Shown piece after piece: positions 9,377-17,300 of a stretch of 64,000 nt of DNA. Numbering within the stretch: position 1 is the stretch's first letter; every line of letters starts with the position of its first letter. The DNA comes from Paenibacillus durus (GTDB lineage: Bacteria; Bacillota; Bacilli; Paenibacillales; Paenibacillaceae), in the NCBI RefSeq assembly GCF_000756615.1, contig NZ_CP009288.1, positions 4,216,001 through 4,280,000 of the forward strand, given 5' to 3'. The notes under the pieces were generated by a model. The model saw only the letters and a list, made by a program, of their open reading frames with translations. It searched no databases and was not told where the DNA came from. The position numbers and the translations under genes are program-made.

Positions 9377-10051
9377 TCATAATAAATTTTTCTTATTGTA
9401 GTAGTCAGGAAACTGCTCTAGCGGTATAAAATCAATACTGACTAGTTTTTCTTTTTCAATTTCCTTCTTGAAGATTTCACTGCAAAATAGATAGTTAGTC
9501 AGTGTTGAACCTCTTAGAGTAAAAACTTCTTTGTCTATTTCTGGTTCTTTTAATATAATTTTTTCAATTTTTTTTATAAACAAACCACCAGTACTAATAA
9601 TATCTTCTACAGTCTCTCCTTTCTCTACAACGTATTTAGAAGCCTGAAAATCTACCCAATCTTCTTCTTTATAAGGAAATAAATAATAATACTTTTTTTC
9701 TGTAATCTTTTTACCTTTCCATGACAACGTTTCTAATGGAACTAATTGATATCCCTCCATGGACGAATAACCACGAAATACCTTTAGAAACTCATTGGAA
9801 ACGATAAAACCATCAAAATGAGGATAATAATCAAAAATCAATAATCTTTCATTGCATATTAAGAACAAATGATCCGGAAAATTTACTTTGCGTATTCCAG
9901 AACTAAAATTCCACTCATAGTCCATGTCAGGCATTGGATTTTTTTGATTATATTCCTCTGCTAATACTGCATTCAAAAAAATGGGGACGCCTCTACCACT
10001 TTTTTTTTCCATCGCATAAAATGACTGTACCGTCATGATAATTTTTTGCAC
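9377..10051 (-). CDS. Imm11/Imm43-like immunity protein, probably cut off from its AHH toxin
   Basis: A 224-residue soluble protein rich in aromatic and charged residues. Segments such as LFLICNERLLIFDYYP, LTNYLFCSEIFKKEIEKE and LVSIDFIPLEQFPDYY resemble the DUF1629/Imm11-type immunity families, a pattern match rather than a proven assignment. The frame opens with GTG at 10051; ATG at 10036 is the alternative, and neither has an ideally spaced ribosome site. The AT-rich codon use resembles the other toxin tips and immunity genes. It ends before a cassette-end terminator. The nearest toxin tip upstream on this strand is the AHH module ending at 13078, on the other side of a transposon, so the transposon appears to split the pair. 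Confidence 0.5.
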   Translation of the reverse strand: MQKIIMTVQSFYAMEKKSGRGVPIFLNAVLAEEYNQKNPMPDMDYEWNFSSGIRKVNFPDHLFLICNERLLIFDYYPHFDGFIVSNEFLKVFRGYSSMEGYQLVPLETLSWKGKKITEKKYYYLFPYKEEDWVDFQASKYVVEKGETVEDIISTGGLFIKKIEKIILKEPEIDKEVFTLRGSTLTNYLFCSEIFKKEIEKEKLVSIDFIPLEQFPDYYNKKNLL

Positions 10052-10249
10052 CCCTCTACCAGTTTAAATGGTATATCCCCACGCCAGATTTTATTTTTTA
10101 GTTCCATTTGCAGCTTTCGTATAGATATTCTAGCCTGCTTTGTGTCTATTATTGTTACTGCTAACCCATAATGACCGGAGGTTGACGGTGTAAGCTGTCC
10201 TGCTATTGACGGCCATGCTGTCCGCAGTAGGATAGAAAAGCAGGGAGAA

Positions 10250-11050
10250 TCATGACAATTCTCCCTGGATCACGCGCTTTACCATATGGTCGTCCACAAT
10301 CCGGTGCTTGTTCTGTGCGCCGTAGATCAACGCGTGGGTACAGAGCTTGTTCACCAGCCGGGCGGCTCCGCTGGAAAAACGGTAGATTTCATCCATCGCC
10401 GCCTCCGTAAACAGTTCATGCTCGGCACCTGCTGCACTCAGATGCCTCTTCATATAGGCCCCCACTTCCGCCCGGTCCATATGCGGAAGATAACACTGCA
10501 TATCAATTCGCTGGCGGATCGCCGCATAGGCTTGCAGCCCCAGCCGGTCCCACAGTTCGCTTTGCCCCACCAGAATCAGGGCCATCGGACTCTGTGAATC
10601 CATTTTCAGATTTAGTAGAAATCGCAGTTCCTCCAGCATCTCCCGGTCCAGCAGATGGGCTTCATCGACCACGACCACGGGCTGTAGCCGGTGAATCCCA
10701 CGCATGAGTTCAATCTCCCGGTGTAACTGCCGTTTTGCATCCCCCCGGTAAAATTTCGACTCACAGCCGAGCTGCTCCAGCAGCCCTTTGTAGAAGTGGC
10801 GCGGGGTCAGTTTCGAATCGGACAGGTAGAGTAGCTTAAAGCGCGCCTCGTCCAGTTCCTTGGCTAACCGCCGGATCGTAGTCGTTTTCCCGGTCCCGCA
10901 GTCCCCTGTGAGCACGGCAAACCACTGGCGTTCCGCGACATAGGCCAGACGCCCGAGCATTTCTTCCTGCGACGCAGACGCATATAACTCGTCTACCGCA
11001 AGATCTCTGGAGAACGGAGCACGGTGCAACTCGTAGAAGGACTCAAACAT
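10250..11050 (-). CDS. ExeA/TniB-like AAA ATPase of the transposon
   Basis: A 266-residue P-loop ATPase: Walker A GDCGTGKTT near residues 48-56, Walker B VVVVDEAHLL near 123-132, and the ExeA-type opening MFESFYELHRAPFSRDL. It is predicted to bind target DNA and activate the DDE transposase, as IstB, TniB and Tn552 p271 do. The start at 11050 has GGAGG six bases upstream and overlaps the end of the transposase gene by eight bases, so the two are translationally coupled. It appears intact. Confidence 0.85.
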   Translation of the reverse strand: MFESFYELHRAPFSRDLAVDELYASASQEEMLGRLAYVAERQWFAVLTGDCGTGKTTTIRRLAKELDEARFKLLYLSDSKLTPRHFYKGLLEQLGCESKFYRGDAKRQLHREIELMRGIHRLQPVVVVDEAHLLDREMLEELRFLLNLKMDSQSPMALILVGQSELWDRLGLQAYAAIRQRIDMQCYLPHMDRAEVGAYMKRHLSAAGAEHELFTEAAMDEIYRFSSGAARLVNKLCTHALIYGAQNKHRIVDDHMVKRVIQGELS

Positions 11051-12395
11051 GGCCATCCTCCGCCTGCACTCTGCGGTACGTCACCGCAGGTGCTTCCCGC
11101 TGTTTGCGCTGCTGGTGTCGCTGCTCTGCCGCCTCCAGCAGTCTCGACGTGTCGGTCATAGATGCGCCCAGGTGCTCCGGCAACGCCGGACGGGTTCCCG
11201 CCCGCTGACCGATTTCCATCTCGCGCACCCGCCACGGCGCTCGTCCCTCATACTCAATCGTCAGTTCCGTGGGGTCTGCCGGGTCATAAACCACCTCGAC
11301 CGTACAGCCAATGACCGTCAGGCCCACTTCGTACTTTCGGTTCATGAAGCTAATGCAGCCCGACTTGTCGACCTTCCGCTTTTCACTATGCAAGAACGCG
11401 TCCGCCAAGGTATCCGGGTCCATGAACCGCAGTGCTTTCTTGTCACTCCGAAACGCCGTTTCCGGGCTTTGCTTGTCCGGCAGGGCGGAGTGGGGCTTGT
11501 GCTGGTAGCACTCCGAGAGCCATACCTCGAAGCGCTCATTCAACTGCTCGAGTGTCTTCGGCTTCTCCAAGGCGACTTCGCTCAGAAACGAATCGACGAT
11601 TTGGTTAAACCGTTCGACCTTGCCTTTGGATTCAGGCGAGTAGGGCTTCGCATAGAGCAGCCGGGTTCCGAGCTTGGAACATATCCGGGTCATGGCTTGG
11701 GTACGGTACTGCTTGCCGTTGTCAAAATAGACCGCTTCTGGTACCCCATACTTCTGGATCGCTTGGCGAAACGCCGATTCGACCAGCCGCTGGTCCATGA
11801 CCGGCACAAACTCCCCATGCAGAATAAACCTTGTAGCGTCGTCAATGAACACGACCAGATACACCTGTTTCATCGTCCCGCTTTCGCCAAGGGGCAAATA
11901 CGGTCCGTATTTGAGGTCTGACTGCCACAGCTGGTTCCGGTGGCGCTGCTGGAAGCGTCTGGCGGCAACCCCGGATTCGGCGTACATCCGCAGATGGCGC
12001 GAGCTGTAGCCACAGGCAGTCAGTCTCTCCTGCAGGGTACTACGCTTAATTTGGCCCGGCGAAATCCGCCCTTCCCATTCTAAAATCTGAATGAGCTGTG
12101 CGACGCTGCGGCCGGGGACCTCCCGGCGCAAGAGAATCGCTTGCTCGAGCACGGCGGTAGGAAGAATCTCTTCGGAGGGCTGCCGCCCTTTGCCTTTGGG
12201 CTTCAGGCCGGTAAATCCTTCGCTCCGGTAACTCGCCAAATACCGGCGCAAGGTACGTTCGGAGAGTCCGGTTTGCTTACAAATCTGCGCTTTCATCTCC
12301 CGGGCTTTGGCCGGGTCCAGCCCTTCGGCAAGCAGGGGAGCGAGAAGCTGCATCCGCTCTGCGGCGAGGGCTTCGGCTTTCTTTTGGTCTTTCAT
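11043..12395 (-). CDS. DDE transposase (rve integrase core with Mu-type C-terminal domain)
   Basis: The start at 12395 (MKDQKKAEALAAERM) is chosen because AGGAAGGAG lies upstream at good spacing; the open frame extends further to 12512 without a ribosome site. The ~450-residue protein has a helix-turn-helix (KQTGLSERTLRRYLASY), a second HTH-like region, then the integrase core with D in WQSDLKYGPYLP, D in AVYFDNGKQYR and E in SPESKGKVERFNQ, the DDE triad. The C-terminus resembles the Mu transposase C-terminal beta-barrel (FMNRKYEVGLTVIGCTVEV). It catalyses transposon end cleavage and strand transfer with the coupled ATPase. It appears intact. Confidence 0.88.
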   Translation of the reverse strand: MKDQKKAEALAAERMQLLAPLLAEGLDPAKAREMKAQICKQTGLSERTLRRYLASYRSEGFTGLKPKGKGRQPSEEILPTAVLEQAILLRREVPGRSVAQLIQILEWEGRISPGQIKRSTLQERLTACGYSSRHLRMYAESGVAARRFQQRHRNQLWQSDLKYGPYLPLGESGTMKQVYLVVFIDDATRFILHGEFVPVMDQRLVESAFRQAIQKYGVPEAVYFDNGKQYRTQAMTRICSKLGTRLLYAKPYSPESKGKVERFNQIVDSFLSEVALEKPKTLEQLNERFEVWLSECYQHKPHSALPDKQSPETAFRSDKKALRFMDPDTLADAFLHSEKRKVDKSGCISFMNRKYEVGLTVIGCTVEVVYDPADPTELTIEYEGRAPWRVREMEIGQRAGTRPALPEHLGASMTDTSRLLEAAEQRHQQRKQREAPAVTYRRVQAEDGHV

Positions 12396-12435
12396 GGGTC
12401 GGTAAACTCCTTCCTGAAATGAACTCAAGGAGAGT

Positions 12436-12981
12436 CTACCGTAGAGCCGGGGCGGACAGATAGGCAAAACGGGTATGTACCCACAAATGAGCGTTTGCGA
12501 CGGGGCGGACAAGTCTGGCCAGCCAGCCGGGTCCTTGCTGACGAAAGGCGGGGGCGGAGGTCATACGCAGGTGATCCGAAGCTTCGGGGGACCCGGGAGC
12601 GAGGCCGGACATCCGAGCCTCCAGCGCCTGCAGAACGAGGATGAAGTAGATAGAGAGCACGCGAAACCAGACCTTCCAACGCCGTAACGTAGAGGTTTCC
12701 GCGCAGGCGGTCACGGACGCCTCCGGCTCCGTGACCGCCTGTTCGATACAACGGGAATCGTACCGTTTATAGGGAATGAGTAGATCCGGGAGCTCATGGT
12801 GAATCCTGCGGCATCCCGCACACCGGAGTCTGCGAATCACCAGTTGGCGCAGCTCACCACCCCCACCCCGGACCTTCCGCTCCCGGCTACCGATAATCTC
12901 CAGGTTCTCTGTGCAGCACGGGCAGGGCACCTCCTCCGCACCCCTGACGAAAAACACCAGGGATCTTTTCAACCAGCGCAT
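12436..12981 (-). CDS. DUF6431 protein associated with the transposon
   Basis: A 181-residue protein with an N-terminal zinc-ribbon-like pattern: CPCC near residue 20 and CAGC near residue 53, followed by RRIHHELPDLLIPYKRYDS, which I recall as the DUF6431 signature. A helical C-terminal part follows. Proteins of this type repeatedly accompany ExeA-like ATPase and DDE transposase pairs in Bacillota; the zinc ribbon suggests DNA or target-site binding, but the function is unknown. It ends 40 nt before the transposase start, consistent with one transcript. No strong ribosome site precedes the ATG at 12981. Confidence 0.65.
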   Translation of the reverse strand: MRWLKRSLVFFVRGAEEVPCPCCTENLEIIGSRERKVRGGGGELRQLVIRRLRCAGCRRIHHELPDLLIPYKRYDSRCIEQAVTEPEASVTACAETSTLRRWKVWFRVLSIYFILVLQALEARMSGLAPGSPEASDHLRMTSAPAFRQQGPGWLARLVRPVANAHLWVHTRFAYLSAPALR

Positions 12982-13011
12982 ACTCTGTTACAATGACCAT
13001 GTCTAATGATG

Positions 13012-13070
13012 AAGGATATTTCCGGTGCGGCCTGTGCTAGCAGGCATACACGCGATGGAAGTATCCTTTT
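13012..13070. other. Hairpin at the right border of the transposon
   Basis: AAGGATATTTCC (13012-13023) is complementary to GGAAGTATCCTT (13057-13068) with one mismatch, with a shorter GC-rich pair inside (GCCTGTGCTAGCAGGC, 13030-13045) and five T on the plus strand. It could be a terminator or part of the transposon end. It lies only 8 bases from the AHH toxin stop codon. Confidence 0.5.
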
Positions 13071-13077
13071 TCCTTTG

Positions 13078-13740
13078 CTAGAATACGGTCATTATATCTG
13101 GCAACTTCCGGACAGGCAATCCCGCCAGCTTCGCGGCGTTATGCTTTAGCAGAAACACTATTATACCCATATTGAATTGCTGTCTAATCCTTAAAGCTCT
13201 GCTTCTAACAATATCACTGTATTGTGGATGTGACCCACTATGAATGATATCCATACCTTTCGCCTTAGCTGACTTGTAACTGTCTGGTAAAAGAATGCCA
13301 TTAAATGCTTCGTCCATCTTACCGCCTAAACCTATCTGTTTAAAGAAACCACTATTAGCTTTCCATATTTCTTCAGGGATAATATGATGGGCTTGCATTT
13401 TATCTCCAACTATCCCTTGAAGTGCTTTGTTTAATAAAGTGCTGCTTAACCCAAAAGGATCAATCCACGTTAACGGATCATGCACATACCCGTACAATGT
13501 CGGGTTATTTCCAGCTAACCCTATCGGGTCCTGCTGCGTATACATTCCTTCATGCGGTGAATAGTACCGGAAACGGTTGTAATACAGCCCCATTTCTTCA
13601 TCCTCGTACTGCCCGGATAACGTAACGGACATGCGCCGCGTGCTCCTTGAAGGTCAAAATTCTGAACCCTCCCATAGATGTCCAACTCGCACGCCCAGAC
13701 CCGTTCGCCAATCTCGCTGTACATCTCAACAGGTGCGTTA
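13078..13740 (-). pseudogene. Orphan Rhs tip module with AHH nuclease toxin (frameshifted core)
   Basis: Similarity to the Rhs core starts abruptly at 13735 (PVEMYSEIGERVWACELDIYG). One base is missing at the PGQYEDEE position compared with the intact gene (ACTGCCCGG versus ACTGACCCGG on the plus strand), splitting the module into two frames. The second frame (184 residues from 13632) has the intact boundary SPHEGMYTQQDPIGLAGN and WIDPFGL, then a tip of about 125 residues with MQAHHIIPEEIW, the AHH signature of HNH/endonuclease VII-type nucleases, and a later HSGSHPQYSD segment supplying further metal-binding His. It has no promoter of its own. Its probable immunity gene (9377-10051) is separated by the transposon. 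Confidence 0.7.
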
Positions 13741-13743
13741 AAA

Positions 13744-13781
13744 AAGGCCTATCTTCATGCATTTTGCATAAAATAGGCCTT
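13744..13781 (-). terminator. Cassette-end terminator hairpin 3
   Basis: AAGGCCTAT (13744-13752) pairs perfectly with ATAGGCCTT (13773-13781). On the minus strand six T follow. It ends the main Rhs operon after the SUKH-type immunity gene, and its loop (TTTTATGC) matches those of hairpins 1 and 2. Confidence 0.8.
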
Positions 13782-13832
13782 AAAATGATTCATACAAGAT
13801 TTACATCAAAACTTATTTGTTATCTTACTCCT

Positions 13833-14366
13833 TTATAGTTCAAATGGATAAATATCCGACAGCCCTTCTTTGATTTTTTCAACTTCACCAAGCAATTCTT
13901 GTCTGTACTCGTTTTTAAGATTCAAATTTTCATCAAAGTAAATATCGGCTTGTGTGTCTAATAATTCTTCCATTTGCGATACAAGATCAGCCAATATAAA
14001 CCATTCTTTTAAATCTACAGACATATTTAATATATTTGTAGATTGAAAGTCTTCTGCATCATGATCATAAAAATAAACAGTACTATCAAAAGTGTTACTT
14101 AAATTAATTAACCAAAAATCACCTTGTCCAGTCTCCGCAAATATCCACATGTTCTCGTCGAATTCTGCAAAATCTTTGTGATAGTCTTTATTATACTGCT
14201 TTGCTTTTTCATACGACAGAAGAACATAGTCTGCAGATATTTTGTTTTCAGAAAAATTTTTACAAACCCACAAATAATCTTCTGGAAATTGTTCATTTAC
14301 AGAGACTGGTTTTTCTCTTTTTTGCAAGCCATTTGCTATTTCCTCATAGTTTCTCTTTTTAAACAT
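13833..14366 (-). CDS. SUKH (SMI1/KNR4)-type immunity protein
   Basis: The start at 14366 (MFKKRNYEEIANGL) has AGGAGGTGA upstream at ideal spacing, giving 177 residues; the longer open frame from 14408 lacks such a site. The core WIFAETGQGDFWLINLSN, the acidic YFYDHDAEDFQS and DLKEWFILADLV match the general SMI1/KNR4 (SUKH) fold seen in many immunity proteins. It directly follows the full-length VgrG-Rhs gene (stop 14371), so it is the predicted antidote of the HNH-like tip. A cassette-end terminator follows. It probably binds and blocks the toxin in the cytoplasm. Confidence 0.7.
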   Translation of the reverse strand: MFKKRNYEEIANGLQKREKPVSVNEQFPEDYLWVCKNFSENKISADYVLLSYEKAKQYNKDYHKDFAEFDENMWIFAETGQGDFWLINLSNTFDSTVYFYDHDAEDFQSTNILNMSVDLKEWFILADLVSQMEELLDTQADIYFDENLNLKNEYRQELLGEVEKIKEGLSDIYPFEL

Positions 14367-14370
14367 ATCC

Positions 14371-17300
14371 TCACCTCCTACAAGGAACATTTTTAATCGA
14401 AGTAGCACTTCTAGAATTTATCTTGCTTTTCTTTGCCATATTGTCTAAAACCATTTCAAAGTAGACTTTCATTTCTTGTTTTGAAGCATTAGGAAACTCA
14501 ACTTTAGCTTCATTAAGGATGTTCTTCCACACAGAATTCCAATTTTTTCCTAATTTACTACTATTGGTGTGAATTCCCGGCTTTTTAGTATGTTGTTTCT
14601 TGCTTAGATCAAAAAAATATTTAGGGTCATTAACGTTAATACCAGCCATATCATCAAACATATCTTTAAATTGTTCTGGAAAGCCATGATGTATATCTCC
14701 GGTTGCATTTTTTCCAGTAAACATTTTCCACCATTTTTGAAGTTTAGACGTTGAAGTTTTGGCTAGTCCAAATTCATCCACCCAAACATTCGGATCGTCT
14801 ACATACCCATATAGCCGAATCCCCCCAGCCAACCCAATCGGGTCCTGCTGCGTATACATGCCCTCATGCGGCGAATAGTACCGGAAACGGTTGTAGTAAA
14901 GTCCTGTTTCCTCATCCTCATACTGACCCGGATAACGGAACGGACATGCGCCGCGTGCTCCTTGAAGGTCAAAATTCTGAACCCTCCCATAGATGTCCAA
15001 CTCGCACGCCCAGACTCGTTCGCCTGTCTCGTTATACATCTCCACAGGCGTACCGATATGGTCGGTAACAATACTGTACTGCCCTTCGGCTGTTAATTTC
15101 GCTGCCGGGCTAAACGTGCCGTCCTCAAACACCCATGTAGTTAAGTTGTCAGGGGCGGCTTCTTTCCACTCATGCAGGATATTATTCCCATCCCACACAA
15201 AGCTTGTCTTGACCCCATCATACACTTTTTCAATTCGTCTTCCTAGCGGATCGTACGAGAACGTCACTTCTTTGCCGTCCGGCCGAACGACCTTGCTCAT
15301 CATGCCGTTGCCGTAGTATTCGTAGCGCCAATGCGTGCCGTCCGGTTCGATTTTTTCAACCAGATTGCCTTCTTCGTCATAGCTGTAATGCGTTCCTTCG
15401 AATTCCAGCAGACGCCCGCCGGGACTGTACTTCCGGTCTGTCTTATGACCGCTGCTGTACAAGTTGCCCACATCATCGGCCATGCGAAAGATCTTGTCGA
15501 AGGGATTCGTTGCCCCGATCAGATTGCCGAAATCATCATAGTTGTACTGGGTTTTGTGTCCTGTCAGATCATTTACCATCGACTTCAGACGATAGTTGGC
15601 GTTCCATTCGTACCTTCTCTTACGGGTTTCCCGTCCGCCTGTCTTGACGCTGTGCTGTTCAGGCCGTCCCGCCACATCATATTGCCACTCGCTGACCACG
15701 CCGCCGGGCAGCAGCCGCTCGATTTCCTGTCCCAGCGCATTGTAGGTCATCTGCGCGGCCCAAGGCGCAGCAGTCGCTGGGGATGCGTTGCTCCCGCCGT
15801 CCCGCTGGGCCTGCATCCGGCTCACTTGCCCCAATAGATCACGCTCCATGGTGATATGAGCGCCCAGGCTGCTGGTTACTTCCGTCCGGTTGCCAACTTC
15901 ATCGTATTGGCTGGCTACCCAATACGGATCGCGCCATTCCTTCAGCACGCGACCCGCCGGGTCACGCTCCAGTTTGACGGTCGTATAAGGGTTGGCAGTC
16001 TCCAGCAGTTCCCCGATGCCGTTATACCCAAACGTCTCCACAAGGCCGTCGCTGTATTCCACTTTGGTCACGCGGCCCATGATGTCATGGCCGTAGGCCG
16101 TCCATCTTCCGCTTGGCCGCTCTACTTTCTCTAATCGTCCGCTCACACTGCGAATGTACCGTCTTTCGATCCCGTCAAACCCCGTTTCGCCAACGATGTT
16201 TCCATTCGCATCATGCTTCAGCACATAGCGCTCGCCGCGCTCATTGATCACTTCGGTCAGTTCTTCTTCGTTGTTGTAGGCAAGCTCGATTCGTTTACCT
16301 TTTTCTTCGCGCCATGTCAATTTCCCAAGCGGGGTATAGCCAAATGCTACACGGTGCTGGTTGTCTTCCGCCAGAACGACTTCCTCATACGCATTGTATT
16401 GCAGCCGGATCACATTGCCGTCCGGCAGCTCGGCGCGCACGACCCGACCCAGCGCATCGTACACAAACATTTGCTTCGCACCCAGCGGATTCGTCTCCTG
16501 CACACATTCCCCCCGGTGGTTATACGTCCACTTCCCGCTTGTACCATCCGGCAAGGTTACTTGAATCAGGTTGTCTTGCCCGTCGTAGGCAAGCTTCGTT
16601 ACCGTACCCTGCGGGCTCTTCACTTCGCTGATCCGATGACGCTCGTCATAAGCTAAGAGGGTCGCCGTTTGGTCGGCCTCCGTTATTTTGCTAACTCGGC
16701 CCTGTTCGTCGTACTGCCAGATTCGGATGCCGCCCTCGGGGTCAGTCATCTTCACGATCCGTCCAGCTTCGTCGTACTCCAATGCCCATTCGCTGCCGTC
16801 AGGGTCGATCACACTCATCATGTGGCCGTGTTCGTCATACGTATACCGCGTCAACCGGCCATCCGCATCCGTTTCGCTCACCACTTCCCCCAGCTCGCTG
16901 TACGCATATTCCACGACACCGCCCAGCGGATCGACGATCCGGATACAATAATGCTCAGGATTATAATCATAACGCGTCGCATGTCCTTGGCTGTTCGTCG
17001 TTTCATTCCATCCGTCATGGTACGCAATTCTCCCTTCCAAGAGTCCGTCGTCCCCATACGTATGGACGCAGCGCGCTCCTGTTGTCGGGCCGTCATAGCG
17101 CCAGTGGAAGCTGTACCCGTTGCGGTCTTTCTTCCTGAGCATCAGGTGCTGGTCGTAATACATCTCGGTTATCTGTCCCAGCGCATCCGTCACCGCGACG
17201 AGATCGCCGGCCTCGTTGTACCGGTACTGCACCAATACCTCGCGCTGTTCACTGAAGGTGTTGTTTGGATGGGGGTGGTACACATGGATGACTTTCGTGA

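Larger units (their letters stand above)
10110..13077 (-). mobile_element. Three-gene transposon (ExeA-like ATPase, DDE transposase, DUF6431)
   Basis: Three minus-strand genes, DUF6431, DDE transposase and AAA ATPase, form a compact GC-rich unit inside AT-rich toxin and immunity sequence. A transposase of about 450 residues with an overlapping ATPase of about 270 residues is the arrangement of Tn552, Tn5053 and IS21-type elements. The ends are not resolved: I see two related direct copies, TTGACGGTGTAAGCTGTCC and TTGACGGCCATGCTGTCC, at 10183-10220 near the left end, and a hairpin at 13012-13070 near the right end, but no clear terminal inverted repeat or target duplication. Boundaries are approximate. 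Confidence 0.7.

Noticed and set aside
10250..12395. A Tn7-like or CRISPR-associated transposon
   Set aside because: There is no TnsA, TniQ/TnsD or Cas gene, and no CRISPR repeats; the gene pair fits Tn552/Tn5053/IS21-type elements.
12425..12751. Additional ORFs overlapping the DUF6431 gene
   Set aside because: They are GC-rich shadow frames; the DUF6431 frame has the zinc-ribbon Cys pairs and the family motif.
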